NCBI RefSeq assembly: GCF_000209655.1
Contig: NC_015458.1
Coordinates: forward strand, 434,001-498,000
Direction: 5' to 3'
Source of the DNA: Pusillimonas sp. T7-7
GTDB lineage: Bacteria > Pseudomonadota > Gammaproteobacteria > Burkholderiales > Burkholderiaceae_B
Length of the DNA stretch: 64,000 nucleotides
The translations under genes were made by a program, and so were the position numbers. The notes beneath the pieces are model-generated. The model did no database searches and was not told where the DNA came from. It was given only the letters and a program-made list of their open reading frames with translations. Below are positions 25,559 to 34,705 of the stretch, one piece after another. Each line of letters starts with the position of its first letter. The first letter of the stretch is position 1.

Positions 25559-27783
25559 CCAGCTTGCGATCAAGCTTCAGCCTGCTGAGCGCACTTCTGG
25601 TGCTGCTGTTGGCGGCATGCTCGCCCAGTCCGGTCAACAGTCCTTATGAGCAGGCACAGCTGTCGGAAAACGTTCTGTATACGGCTTTCACACAGCGCTC
25701 ACCCAAGTATCTGGACCCGGCAAGTTCCTATTCTGCCGACGAAACGCCTTTTACCTATTCCATTTACGAGCCGCTGTATGGATACCACTATCTGGCCCGG
25801 CCCTACAAACTGATACCCAGGGCGGCAGCAGCCATCGATCCGCCTGTTTATTTGGATGCCGAAGGCAATCGCTTGCCGGACGATGTGCCGGGCGCACAAG
25901 TTGCGACCAGTGTGTACGATGTGCGCATCAAGCTCGGTATCTTGTTTCAGCCTCATCCGGCCTTTGCCCGCGACGCTTCGGGCGACTATATCTACTGGCC
26001 GTTGTCGCCGGAGGACGTGCAGGGCAAGTTCAGCATCACTGACTTCGAGCATACCGGCACCCGTGAATTGACCGCTGACGATTATGTCTATGCCTTCCGC
26101 CGTCTCGCCAGTCCTCGCGTGGTGTCTCCCATATACGGCGTGATGGCCTCGCACATTGTCGGCCTGCGCGAGTATGGCGATCGCTTGAAGCAAGCCGAAC
26201 AGGCGCTGCGCGAACGGTCGGATGACGAAGCTCAACGTAACTGGCTTGATTTGCGGCAGACAGGCTTCGACGGGGTCCAGGCGATTGATGAACACACCTT
26301 GCGCATCAAGGTCAAGGGCAAGTACCCGCAGTTCAAGTATTGGCTGGCCATGACTTTCACGGCGCCCATTCCCTGGGAGGCAGACCGCTTCTATCACCAG
26401 CCCGGCATGGCCGAGCATAACTTGTCGTTCAATACCTGGCCGGTGGGAACAGGCCCCTACATGATGGCCGAGTCCATTGTCAATCGTCGCCACGTGTTGC
26501 AGCGCAACCCCAATTTCCGCGGCGAACCCTATCCATGCCAGGGCGAAGCTGAGGATAGGGCGGCAGGCCTGCTGGACGATTGCGGCAAGCTCACGCCATT
26601 CGTTGACCGTGTCGTATTTTCCCTGGAAAAGGAAAGCGTGCCCTTAATGGGCAAGTTTCTCCAGGGCTATTACGATCTGCCTCAGGTGGACCGTGGCGAG
26701 TACGGCGTGGCCATGAGGGTGGCAGCAGGCGACTCTGCCGAAAAAGCAGCGCTCTATGAAGATCATGGCCTGGTGTTGCGCAGTTCTACCGAGGCGCAAC
26801 AGTATTACCTGGGCTTCAACTGGCTGGATCCTGTCGTGGGTTTGGGCGACACGCCCGAGCAACAAGAAAAAAACCGCAAGCTCAGGCAGGCCATCAGCAT
26901 TGCCTTCGACTGGGAGCAGTATGTTTCCATCTTCCTGAACGACGAAGGCCAGGTGGCGCACGGGCCTGTACCGCCGGGCGTGCTGGGGTATGAGGAACTG
27001 CCGGCGGGCTATAACAGCCAAGTCTATACGCTGCGCGATGGCCGTGTTGCGCGGCGACCTCTGGAAGACGCCAAACGGCTGCTTGCCGAAGCGGGTTATC
27101 CCGATGGCCGGGATGCGAAAACAGGCAAACCGCTCATCCTGCATTATGATTCTGCCGGAGGCATGGGCTCCAGCGCGACGCTCGACTGGATGCGCAGGCA
27201 GCTGGCTGCCATTAATGTCCAGCTTGAGGTACGGGCTACCGACTACAACCGTTTCCAGGACAAGATGCGCAACGGTAGCGCGCAAATGTATATGTGGGGC
27301 TGGGTTGCTGATTATCCCGATGCCGAGAACTTTCTGTTTCTGCTGTATGGCCCCAATGCCAAGGCGGACAACGGCGGTGAAAATGCATCGAACTACAAAA
27401 ATCCAGAATATGACCGTCTGTTTGAACAAATGCGTTTCCTCGATGACGGACCTGAAAAAGAAGCCTTGGTGCGCAAAATGGTCGACATTGTCCAGCACGA
27501 TGCGCCCTGGATGTTCGGCTATTTCCCCAAGTCGGGCGGCGCCTACCAAGCCTGGGTGGGTAATGCCAAGCCTACACAAATGGTGCGCAATACCCTGCAG
27601 TATTACCGCATTGACTCCGAACTGCGTGCGCAGAAGATCAAGGCCTGGAATGTTCCGCTTTGGTGGCCCTTATGGGTAGTGGGGGCGCTGCTGGTGTTGG
27701 CTGTGGGCCTGGCCTGGCGCATGGCACGCGCCCGTGATCAGGCTACGGCATTGAGCCAGGCTGAATCCGTGAGGCGACCATGA
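25534..27783 (+). CDS. Peptide-type ABC substrate-binding lipoprotein with C-terminal membrane helix
   Basis: A 749-residue SBP family 5 protein, longer than typical OppA/DppA (about 530-600). A lipobox (LLLAAC) near residue 29 predicts lipid anchoring in the periplasm. Family signatures include YTSIYEPL-type FTYSIYEPLYGYHYL, FNTWPVGTGPYMM and AISIAFDWEQYVSIFL. Near the end, residues about 709-729 (WWPLWVVGALLVLAVGLAW) form a predicted membrane helix followed by a basic tail, unusual for a binding protein. The start is ATG 25534 within the nuclease gene, or GTG 25552. It overlaps the first permease gene by 4 bp. The substrate is probably an oligopeptide but unproven. Confidence 0.88.
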   Translation: MLAEAAVLASLRSSFSLLSALLVLLLAACSPSPVNSPYEQAQLSENVLYTAFTQRSPKYLDPASSYSADETPFTYSIYEPLYGYHYLARPYKLIPRAAAAIDPPVYLDAEGNRLPDDVPGAQVATSVYDVRIKLGILFQPHPAFARDASGDYIYWPLSPEDVQGKFSITDFEHTGTRELTADDYVYAFRRLASPRVVSPIYGVMASHIVGLREYGDRLKQAEQALRERSDDEAQRNWLDLRQTGFDGVQAIDEHTLRIKVKGKYPQFKYWLAMTFTAPIPWEADRFYHQPGMAEHNLSFNTWPVGTGPYMMAESIVNRRHVLQRNPNFRGEPYPCQGEAEDRAAGLLDDCGKLTPFVDRVVFSLEKESVPLMGKFLQGYYDLPQVDRGEYGVAMRVAAGDSAEKAALYEDHGLVLRSSTEAQQYYLGFNWLDPVVGLGDTPEQQEKNRKLRQAISIAFDWEQYVSIFLNDEGQVAHGPVPPGVLGYEELPAGYNSQVYTLRDGRVARRPLEDAKRLLAEAGYPDGRDAKTGKPLILHYDSAGGMGSSATLDWMRRQLAAINVQLEVRATDYNRFQDKMRNGSAQMYMWGWVADYPDAENFLFLLYGPNAKADNGGENASNYKNPEYDRLFEQMRFLDDGPEKEALVRKMVDIVQHDAPWMFGYFPKSGGAYQAWVGNAKPTQMVRNTLQYYRIDSELRAQKIKAWNVPLWWPLWVVGALLVLAVGLAWRMARARDQATALSQAESVRRP

Positions 27784-28757
27784 TCCGCTACATTCTTCGT
27801 CGGCTGCTTTATGGCGTCTTGATACTGATAGGCGTGAATCTGCTGACTTTTGTCCTGTTTTTTGCCGTCAATACGCCCGACGACATGGCTCGTCTATCCA
27901 TAGGCGGGCAGCGTGTGAGTGAAAGCGCCATTGAACGCTGGAAAACTGAAAGAGGCTACGATAAGCCGCTGTTCGTCAATACCGAGGCGAGTGGCGCTGC
28001 CCAATGGACTGACACCATATTCTTCACTCGTTCAGTCCCTTTGTTGCGTTTCGACTTTGGGTTTTCGGACGAAGGCCGCGATATAGGCTATGAAATCAGT
28101 CAGCGCATGGGCCCCAGTCTGGCGCTGGCCTTGCCGACATTCGTCATGGGTTTGTTCGCCTGCATTGCCTTTGCGCTGTTGCTGGTTTTTTTCAAGGGCA
28201 CGCGGCTCGATTTTGCGGGGGTGGTTGTTTGCGTGGTGCTGCTGTCCATCTCGGGCTTGTTCTACATCATTGCCGGCCAATGGCTTTTCGCAAAAATACT
28301 GCGATGGGTGCCTTATTCGGGGTTTATTGATGGCTGGGAAAGCCTGCGCTTTCTCGTCCTTCCGGTATTTGTCAGCATCATTTCCGGCCTGGGTGCGCAA
28401 TCGCGATTTTACCGCACATTGTTTCTGGAAGAGGCGGGCAAAGACTATGTGCGTACTGCTCGTGCCAAAGGCTTGTCTGAACGTCTGGTGCTGTTCAGGC
28501 ATATTCTGCGCAACGCCATGCTGCCCATCCTTACCGGAACCGTATCGGCCATACCATTGCTGTTCATGGGCAGCCTGATCTCTGAATCCTTTTTCGGCAT
28601 TCCAGGTCTGGGCAGCTACACCATCGACGCCATCAATGCGCAGGACTTTTCCATTGTGCGGGCCATGGTGTTTCTCGGGTCGGCCTTGTATATCGTCGGT
28701 CTGATCCTGGCTGATATTTCATACACCCTTGCTGATCCACGGATCCGATTCGAGTAA
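27780..28757 (+). CDS. Peptide-type ABC transporter permease (DppB/OppB family)
   Basis: A 325-residue inner-membrane permease with the canonical start MIRYILRRLLYGVLILIGVN and about six helices. The EAA coupling loop is EEAGKDYVRTARAKGLSER followed by FRHILRNAMLPI, and the late SFFGIPGLGSYTIDAI segment is also canonical. The periplasmic loop after helix 1 (about residues 35-100) is long, as is normal for the family. The ATG overlaps the stop of the binding-protein gene (ATGA). It forms the membrane channel with the next gene product. Confidence 0.93.
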   Translation: MIRYILRRLLYGVLILIGVNLLTFVLFFAVNTPDDMARLSIGGQRVSESAIERWKTERGYDKPLFVNTEASGAAQWTDTIFFTRSVPLLRFDFGFSDEGRDIGYEISQRMGPSLALALPTFVMGLFACIAFALLLVFFKGTRLDFAGVVVCVVLLSISGLFYIIAGQWLFAKILRWVPYSGFIDGWESLRFLVLPVFVSIISGLGAQSRFYRTLFLEEAGKDYVRTARAKGLSERLVLFRHILRNAMLPILTGTVSAIPLLFMGSLISESFFGIPGLGSYTIDAINAQDFSIVRAMVFLGSALYIVGLILADISYTLADPRIRFE

Positions 28758-28761
28758 GGCC

Positions 28762-30219
28762 ATGCCAAAATTCGTCTTCCTCTGGACTGATATTTTTGTT
28801 TTGCTGCTGGTGCTGGCAGTGATGGTTTATGTATTCCGTGCCAGCCGCAGTCCTTCTGCGAGATCGGCCTGGCGCAGCGTGGGCCAGACACCCTCGGCCA
28901 TGTGTGCGGCAGTGGTGCTGGCCTTTTTTGTATTGCTGGGCGTGCTTGATTCAGTACATTACCGCCCCTTGTTGCCGCCTGTTGCGAACAGTGCCGCGGC
29001 AGCGCAAGCAGGGCCGGTCTATTCGCCGGTACTGCGTTCGGCGCTTGATGACCTTTTGTCTTTGACGCAATTGGCCCAGCGCGAAAATACCTATTCCGCG
29101 CCGTTGGCAATACGCCAGTTCACCAAAGAAACCGAAATCATCGATGGGCAGCCAGTCAGGGATTTTCCGCGGCTGAAACATGCCGGTTTGCTGCTGCAGG
29201 ATGAAGCCGATCACAAGGCTGATGTGTCCCGTCGCGGTGCGCAAGGTGTGGTCGTGGGCTTGGTGCTTTCTTTGCTGGCCGCCGTCATGCTGACTGCGTT
29301 GCAGGCCAGGCAGGAGGGTGGCCTTGGCCGGGCCTGGAGGGCGTGGTGGCGCTGCGAATCCGGCGTCCCGTGGCGGCCAATGTGGGTCACGCTGAGCATT
29401 ATTTTTCTGCTGGCATCCACCGCGCTGTCGATAGGGGCCGACTACCATGTGCTGGGCACCGACCGGACCGGCAATGACGTCTTGTGGCAGTGCCTGAAAA
29501 GCGTGCGCACGGCGCTGGTGATTGGTACGTTGACCACGATTGCCATGCTGCCGCCGGCGCTTATGTTTGGCATTGCCGCAGGCTATTTCAAAGGTCGTGT
29601 CGATGACATCATTCAGTACATTTACACCACGCTTACCTCCATACCGGGCGTGCTGCTTATTGCGGCCTGCGTGATGATGATGCAGGTTTATATCGACAAC
29701 AATCCCGGGCTGTTCGATACCGTGGCGGCCAGGGCTGACCTGCGTCTGTTTTTGCTGTGTCTGATCCTGGGGCTGACCGGCTGGGCCGGCTTGTGCCGCT
29801 TGCTGCGGGCCGAAACCTTGAAGCTGCGTGAACTGGAATATGTTCAGGCAGCGCGTGCTTTTGGCATTGGGCATGGCCGCATCATGCGCCGCCACCTCCT
29901 GCCTAACTTAATGCATATCGTGCTGATTACGCTGGTGCTGGAGTTTTCCAGCCTGGTGCTGTACGAGGCAGTGCTGTCTTACCTGGGCATAGGCGTGGAT
30001 CCCAGCACGCCTTCATTTGGCACCATGATCGATGCAGCCCGCCTGGAAATGTCGCGCGACCCCATGATCTGGTGGAATTTGCTGGGCGCCTTCGTATTCT
30101 TGCTGGCGCTGGTGTTGTCGGCCAATATATTCGCCGATGCCGTGCAAGATGCCTTTGACCCCCGTATGCGCCGATTCAGGCCGCAGCGTCCGCGTGCTAT
30201 TCAGGAAGTTCGCCCGTGA
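28762..30219 (+). CDS. Peptide-type ABC transporter permease (DppC/OppC family) with enlarged N-terminal region
   Basis: A 485-residue permease, much longer than the usual 280-340. The C-terminal core (about 235-470) is canonical: the EAA loop ELEYVQAARAFGIGHGRIM then RHLLPNLMHIV, and YLGIGVDPSTPSFGTMI. The first 230 residues hold about three extra hydrophobic segments and a hydrophilic block (residues about 85-165, with LRSALDDLLSLTQLAQRE) probably exposed to the periplasm. I chose ATG 28762, since the few upstream codons overlap the previous gene end. The enlargement parallels the oversize binding protein of the same operon. Confidence 0.9.
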   Translation: MPKFVFLWTDIFVLLLVLAVMVYVFRASRSPSARSAWRSVGQTPSAMCAAVVLAFFVLLGVLDSVHYRPLLPPVANSAAAAQAGPVYSPVLRSALDDLLSLTQLAQRENTYSAPLAIRQFTKETEIIDGQPVRDFPRLKHAGLLLQDEADHKADVSRRGAQGVVVGLVLSLLAAVMLTALQARQEGGLGRAWRAWWRCESGVPWRPMWVTLSIIFLLASTALSIGADYHVLGTDRTGNDVLWQCLKSVRTALVIGTLTTIAMLPPALMFGIAAGYFKGRVDDIIQYIYTTLTSIPGVLLIAACVMMMQVYIDNNPGLFDTVAARADLRLFLLCLILGLTGWAGLCRLLRAETLKLRELEYVQAARAFGIGHGRIMRRHLLPNLMHIVLITLVLEFSSLVLYEAVLSYLGIGVDPSTPSFGTMIDAARLEMSRDPMIWWNLLGAFVFLLALVLSANIFADAVQDAFDPRMRRFRPQRPRAIQEVRP

Positions 30220-31955
30220 ATCAGTCCGCAATATCAAGCTCAGCCTATGCACCCGACGGCGGGCAACCCGTGTTGTCGGTTCATGATCTTTCAGTGCAGA
30301 TCGCCAGCGATGCCGGTACCGTACAGGCCGTCAAGTCGCTGAGGCTTGCCATTGAGCACGGGCAGACTTTTGCGTTGGTAGGCGAGTCCGGTTGCGGTAA
30401 AAGCATGACTGCCCTGGCTTTGCTGCGCCTGCTGCCCGAGGCGGGCCGGATTGCCTCAGGCAGCATCAAGCTTGGGCAAACAGAGCTTAACAGCCTGTCG
30501 GAGCAGGGCATGCGCAAGGTGCGCGGAGGGCAGATAGGTATCATATTCCAGGAGCCGTCCACCAGCTTGAATCCGGTGCTGACGATAGGTCAGCAATTGT
30601 TCGAAACCTTGCGCGCGCATACCTCTTACCGGGGCAAAGCGTTGAAAGCACGTGCTTCCTGGTGGCTGGCACGGGTGGGTATTCCCGAGGCTGACAAGCG
30701 CTTGAATGATTACCCCTTCCAGTTTTCTGGCGGCCAGAAGCAGCGCATCATGATCGCCATTGCCCTGGCGGCTGAGCCACGGCTGCTGATTGCCGATGAA
30801 CCCACGACGGCATTGGATGTGACCGTGCAGGCGCAGATTCTGAATCTGCTGGCCGACATCCAGAAAGAAATGGGCTTGGCCATTATGCTGATCACCCATG
30901 ATTTGGCTGTGGTCAAGAATGTGGCCGACTACGTAGCGCTAATGCGCTCAGGCGAAATTGTGGAAACCGTTGATGCGGCCAGTTTTTTTGCTTCACCGCG
31001 CCATCCCTATGCACGCGAGTTGTTGGCGGCCATCCCTACCTTCGCCAAGCGTGGGCAGGCGCTGTCGGCCGGCAATCAGCATGCGTCTGCGGCTGCTGCG
31101 GCCCGGCCATCCGTCGCGGACAGCATCCATCAGGCGGGGCAGGGTGCTCCACCAAGCGGGCAGTCACTGCTGACGGTGCAGAACTTGTCGGTGGCCTACC
31201 GCAACAAGCAAGGCTGGTGGCAGCGTGGCGGTTCCGCCGTCAGCATAGTGAAGGACGTCAGCTTTGAGCTGCGGGCCGGACAAACGCTGGCTTTGTTGGG
31301 CGAATCGGGTTGCGGCAAGACGACTACGGCCAAAGCCTTGCTGCGTTTACTGGACAAGACAGCGGTGGTGGGCGGTAAGGCCAGTCTGAATGGCGCAAGC
31401 CTGCTTGATGCACGAGGCAGGCGCTTGCAGCATTTGCGCCAGTCCATACAAATCGTTTTCCAGGATCCTTATGCCTCGCTGGATCCTCGCATGCTGGTGG
31501 GAGAAATATTGGATGAAGGCATAGCGGCCCTGCGCCCAGACCGTTCGCGCCAGCAGCGTTTGGGTCAGGTGCAAGAGCTGCTTGATCGCGTCGGTTTGCC
31601 CAGCAATACAGCCAGCCGCTATCCGCATGAGTTCTCGGGGGGGCAGCGCCAGCGGGTGGCAATTGCACGCGCACTGGCGGTAGAACCTGCCGTATTGGTC
31701 TGCGACGAGCCGACGTCGGCGCTGGATGTATCGGTGCAGGCGCAGATCCTCGATTTGCTGAAGGATTTGCAGGCTGAGTTCAATATTGCCTATCTATTCA
31801 TCACCCATAATTTTGGCGTGGTGGAATATCTGTCAGACCACATTGCCATCATGCACGAAGGCAAAATTATCGAGTCCGGCACCACCGAGGCTGTTTTGAC
31901 GTTACCGTCTCATGCAGAGACCGCCCGCTTGTTGGCGGCCGTTCCCCGTCTGTAG
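30216..31955 (+). CDS. Fused double ATP-binding protein of peptide-type ABC transporter (DppD-DppF fusion)
   Basis: A 579-residue tandem ABC ATPase. Domain 1 (about 15-265) has Walker A GESGCGKS, signature FSGGQKQR, and Walker B LLIADEPTTALDVT. Domain 2 (about 310-575) has GESGCGKT, FSGGQRQR and VLVCDEPTSALDVS. A linker of roughly 45 Ala/Ser-rich residues joins them. In many operons these are two genes; here one polypeptide supplies both nucleotide sites, like YejF or GsiA. A GTG start overlaps the permease stop (GTGA). It is the last gene of the five-gene transcript beginning with the nuclease. Confidence 0.94.
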   Translation: MNQSAISSSAYAPDGGQPVLSVHDLSVQIASDAGTVQAVKSLRLAIEHGQTFALVGESGCGKSMTALALLRLLPEAGRIASGSIKLGQTELNSLSEQGMRKVRGGQIGIIFQEPSTSLNPVLTIGQQLFETLRAHTSYRGKALKARASWWLARVGIPEADKRLNDYPFQFSGGQKQRIMIAIALAAEPRLLIADEPTTALDVTVQAQILNLLADIQKEMGLAIMLITHDLAVVKNVADYVALMRSGEIVETVDAASFFASPRHPYARELLAAIPTFAKRGQALSAGNQHASAAAAARPSVADSIHQAGQGAPPSGQSLLTVQNLSVAYRNKQGWWQRGGSAVSIVKDVSFELRAGQTLALLGESGCGKTTTAKALLRLLDKTAVVGGKASLNGASLLDARGRRLQHLRQSIQIVFQDPYASLDPRMLVGEILDEGIAALRPDRSRQQRLGQVQELLDRVGLPSNTASRYPHEFSGGQRQRVAIARALAVEPAVLVCDEPTSALDVSVQAQILDLLKDLQAEFNIAYLFITHNFGVVEYLSDHIAIMHEGKIIESGTTEAVLTLPSHAETARLLAAVPRL

Positions 31956-32077
31956 ATTAGATTTTGTGGAGGCTCTTTCTATAGAATACGACGATCTTCC
32001 ACCTATAATCAACGAACATACCAAGGGGCAGCAGATTCGCACCTTGAAATTGGGCACTTTGCCCGCATATGGTTGTT

Positions 32078-32545
32078 ATGTCATTAAAAGTTTTCGATCT
32101 TCAGTGCGATCAGGACCACGTCTTTGAAGGCTGGTTCAGCTCTGCTGACAACTACGAATCGCAACAATCCCGCGGCTTGCTCAATTGCCCTGTGTGCAAT
32201 AGCCACCAGATCAGTAAAAAGCTCTCGGCGCCCCGGTTGAATGTCAGCCATATCAAAGGGGCGGCTGAGCCGGTTACCGGTGCCAGTGGCGCTGTGGCGG
32301 CGCCCAGTGCTAGCCAGGTGGCGCAGTTGCAAGCCCAGGTTCTGCGTCATGTTCGTCAGATCATACGCAATACCGAAGATGTGGGCGTGCGTTTCGCCGA
32401 GGAAGTGCGCAGCATGCACGACGGCGAAACCGAAGAGCGCGCCATACGCGGCGTTGCTACATCAGAAGAACGTGAAGAGCTTGCCAAGGATGGCATCAAC
32501 GTCATGCCCATACCTGACTTTTTGGACGACGAGCGCCTGCAATGA
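32078..32545 (+). CDS. DUF1178-family protein
   Basis: A 155-residue protein beginning MSLKVFDLQCDQDHVFEGWF. It has a probable zinc ribbon made of the early Cys (with HVFEGWF) and CPVCNS near residue 46. The rest is helical: Ala/Ser linker, then FAEEVRSMHDGETEERAIRGVATSEERE. The C-terminal segment GEAEERAI-like plus PIPDF is conserved in DUF1178, whose function is not known. I chose ATG 32078; the frame also opens 9 bp earlier. A TATAAT box at 32004-32009 may be its promoter. It converges on efp, with a shared terminator between them. Confidence 0.85.
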   Translation: MSLKVFDLQCDQDHVFEGWFSSADNYESQQSRGLLNCPVCNSHQISKKLSAPRLNVSHIKGAAEPVTGASGAVAAPSASQVAQLQAQVLRHVRQIIRNTEDVGVRFAEEVRSMHDGETEERAIRGVATSEEREELAKDGINVMPIPDFLDDERLQ

Positions 32546-32580
32546 ACAATCTGTCGTCGGCATCAAAAGGCCGGATGTAA

Positions 32581-32604
32581 AAAAAGCGGCTTGTGCCGCT
32601 TTTT
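32581..32604. terminator. Bidirectional terminator between DUF1178 gene and efp
   Basis: AAAAAGCGGC / GCCGCTTTTT is a perfect 10-bp inverted repeat with a TTGT loop and flanking A and T runs. It can serve both convergent genes; its right arm abuts the efp stop (32605). Confidence 0.9.
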
Positions 32605-33162
32605 TTACATCACCCGGCTGCGGTATTCACCAGTGCGGGTATCGATCTCGATTTTGTCACCGATGTTGCAGAACAGCGGTACGGCGACTTCCATGCCCGT
32701 GTTGGTCTTGGCGGGTTTGAGCACTTTGCCGGATGTGTCGCCCTTGACAGCAGGCTCGGTGTAAGTGATTTCGCGCACGACAATCGTGGGCAAAGAAACC
32801 GAGATGGCGCGGCCGTCGTAGAACACGACTTCTACGGTCATGCCTTCTTCAAGGTAGTCCAGTGCGTCGCCCATGCTTTCAGCTTCGACTTCGTACTGGT
32901 TGTACTCTTCGTCCATGAATACATACATGGGATCGGCAAAGTACGAGTAGGTGCACTCTTTGTTTTCCAATACGACGATTTCGAATTTTTCGTCAGCCTT
33001 GGAAACCGACTCGCTTCCTGAGCCTGTCAGCAGATTCTTGAATTTCAGCTTGACGACAGCCGAGTTGCGGCCTGATTTATTGTATTCGGCTTTCTGTACG
33101 ACGAGTGGGTCGCTGCCGACCATCACGACGTTGCCAACGCGCAGTTCTTGTGCGGTTTTCAT
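32605..33162 (-). CDS. efp: Elongation factor P (EarP-type, Arg32)
   Basis: A 185-residue three-domain translation factor that enters the E site and rescues ribosomes stalled on polyproline. The modified residue at the tip of domain I is Arg32 in [12 protein letters not shown], the arginine rhamnosylated by EarP, rather than the lysine of EpmA-type EF-P. This agrees with earP at 35461. Domains II-III end in [17 protein letters not shown] as in full-length EF-P. The gene is alone on its strand after an intergenic hairpin. In Neisseria and Pseudomonas efp and earP are neighbours, while here about 2.3 kb separates them. Confidence 0.97.
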   Translation of the reverse strand: MKTAQELRVGNVVMVGSDPLVVQKAEYNKSGRNSAVVKLKFKNLLTGSGSESVSKADEKFEIVVLENKECTYSYFADPMYVFMDEEYNQYEVEAESMGDALDYLEEGMTVEVVFYDGRAISVSLPTIVVREITYTEPAVKGDTSGKVLKPAKTNTGMEVAVPLFCNIGDKIEIDTRTGEYRSRVM

Positions 33163-33264
33163 AGATTTAAAAACTCCGGGGGTTCAAGTGCTCCGCCAAA
33201 TAATGCTGCCGGGCCGGAACATGTCTGACTAAACCCGGCATTTTAACCGTTTCGTTGCCGAAGT

Positions 33265-33298
33265 GCTTGAGGCGATGGTGAAAACCCCCGCCTCAAGC
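33265..33298 (-). terminator. Hairpin downstream of the isochorismatase remnant
   Basis: A 10-bp inverted repeat GCTTGAGGCG / CGCCTCAAGC with a 14-nt loop lies between the remnant and efp. It has no T-run on the minus strand, so it may be a factor-dependent terminator or simply an RNA structure. Confidence 0.4.
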
Positions 33299-33308
33299 AT
33301 TCATTTTC

Positions 33309-33620
33309 TTACTTGCTTGCCGCAGTGAGCGTGCTGTAGCTATTCATCAGATTGCGATAGTCAGGAATATGGTTCGAGAACAAGGTACCTAATCCCTCTA
33401 TATCATTGCGCCAGTCACGATGCAGCTCGCAAGCGGCGCCGAACCAAGTCATGATCTGGGCCCCTTCCTGTTCCAGGCGGGTCCACGCAGCCTGTTGAGT
33501 ATTGTTCTTGAATTTGTCCGGATCGATATCGCGCACCAACGACAGCAGACCGGTCTGGTGGTCTACCAACAGTACAGCAGCATTGTCCTTGTCCAGACGA
33601 ACGTAGGGTTTTTTACTTAT
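33309..33620 (-). pseudogene. Isochorismatase-family hydrolase remnant: internal deletion and lost start codon
   Basis: The frame encodes the family's N-terminus (KPYVRLDKDNAAVLLVDHQTGLL, with the catalytic Asp) and then, after KFKNN, jumps to what looks like the C-terminal part (QQAAWTRLEQEGAQIMTWFG to NLMNSYSTL). About 100 central residues, including the catalytic Lys and Cys, are missing, in frame. The expected start before SKKPYV reads ATA (33620-33618) although a good AAGGAGAG ribosome site is still in front of it, so the start appears mutated. An upstream in-frame ATG exists (33722) but lacks a ribosome site. It lies beside pirin, a common pairing with isochorismatase genes. Almost certainly non-functional. 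Confidence 0.82.
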
Positions 33621-33666
33621 AAAGCTCTCCTTGCGGGATAAAAAAGGACGAAAAAGAGGGGTGTGC

Positions 33667-34572
33667 TCAATGGTGTGCTGCGACTTCGTCCGGGCCGCGC
33701 TCGATCGGTGAAATATGGCCAAACTGGCCGCTATGGAAATCGGCGTATGCTTGCATGATTTCCGCCTCGGTGTTCATGACAAAAGGGCCATGGCCGACCA
33801 CCGGCTCGTCAATCGGTTCGCCGGACAGCCACAGCAGGATGACATCATTGTTGGCTTCCAGGAGCACGGTGTCTCCGGTGCGTTCCATGTGCACCAGTTG
33901 GCCTTCGCGTGCTACATCCTGCCCGTTTACAAGTACGGTGCCATGTAGCACGATCAATGCCAGCGTATGGCCTGGGCGGGCCGTCAGCGTAGCGGTGGAC
34001 GCGGCCTTCAGGCGTACATCCCATACATTGATGGGCGTGAAGGTTTGCGCCGGACCACGGATCGAGCCGTATTCGCCCGCAATCACACGTAAATGGCCTG
34101 CCTCATCGGATAGCGCCACGGACGGAATGTCGCGGTTCAGGAGCGTCTGGTAGCCTGGGGCGGCCATTTTCTGCTTGGCCGGCAGGTTTACCCACAACTG
34201 CACCATCTCCAGCGGTCCGCCCTGGCGAGCGAATGCGTCGGAATGAAACTCCTCGTGCAGAATGCCGGACGCCGCCGTCATCCATTGAACGTCGCCCGGG
34301 CCGATAGTGCCGCCGGCGCCGGTGGAGTCGCGATGGGCGACTTCGCCTTCGTAGACGATCGTCACGGTTTCGAACCCGCGATGGGGGTGCGTACCCACAC
34401 CGCGCCGGTTAGTGGTGGGAGCAAAGGCTTGAGGCCCGGCATGATCCAACAACAGGAAGGGGCTCAATGCCTTGCCGTGATCTCCATAGCTGAACAAAGA
34501 ACGTACCGGAAATCCATCGCCGACCCAGTGTGGGCGCGGGGCTTCGTAAATACCTAAAACCTTTTTGAGCAT
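33667..34572 (-). CDS. Pirin-family protein (YhhW/quercetinase-like)
   Basis: A 301-residue bicupin. The N-terminal cupin has the pirin metal ligands in HPHRGFETVT and HEEFHSD (three His and one Glu), plus FLLLDHAGP. The C-terminal cupin includes GHTLALIVLHGTVLVNGQ and the conserved GEPIDEPVVGHGPFVMN. Bacterial members may oxidise quercetin or act as redox sensors; the role here is unknown. It is the only member of the local pirin module that still looks intact. The flanking isochorismatase gene (downstream) and the divergent LysR gene are both broken. Confident as a family member, not as a function. Confidence 0.92.
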   Translation of the reverse strand: MLKKVLGIYEAPRPHWVGDGFPVRSLFSYGDHGKALSPFLLLDHAGPQAFAPTTNRRGVGTHPHRGFETVTIVYEGEVAHRDSTGAGGTIGPGDVQWMTAASGILHEEFHSDAFARQGGPLEMVQLWVNLPAKQKMAAPGYQTLLNRDIPSVALSDEAGHLRVIAGEYGSIRGPAQTFTPINVWDVRLKAASTATLTARPGHTLALIVLHGTVLVNGQDVAREGQLVHMERTGDTVLLEANNDVILLWLSGEPIDEPVVGHGPFVMNTEAEIMQAYADFHSGQFGHISPIERGPDEVAAHH

Positions 34573-34705
34573 GGCTTTTCTCCATCTGACGGAATCGCCG
34601 GACGGTGGCTTGAAGCGATTCGTTGAACATGAAAAATAGTATAAATTTGGAACGGTTAAGTGGGTAGGGCATAATATTCGGTCTCAGAGTTCTATTTTTG
34701 AAACG

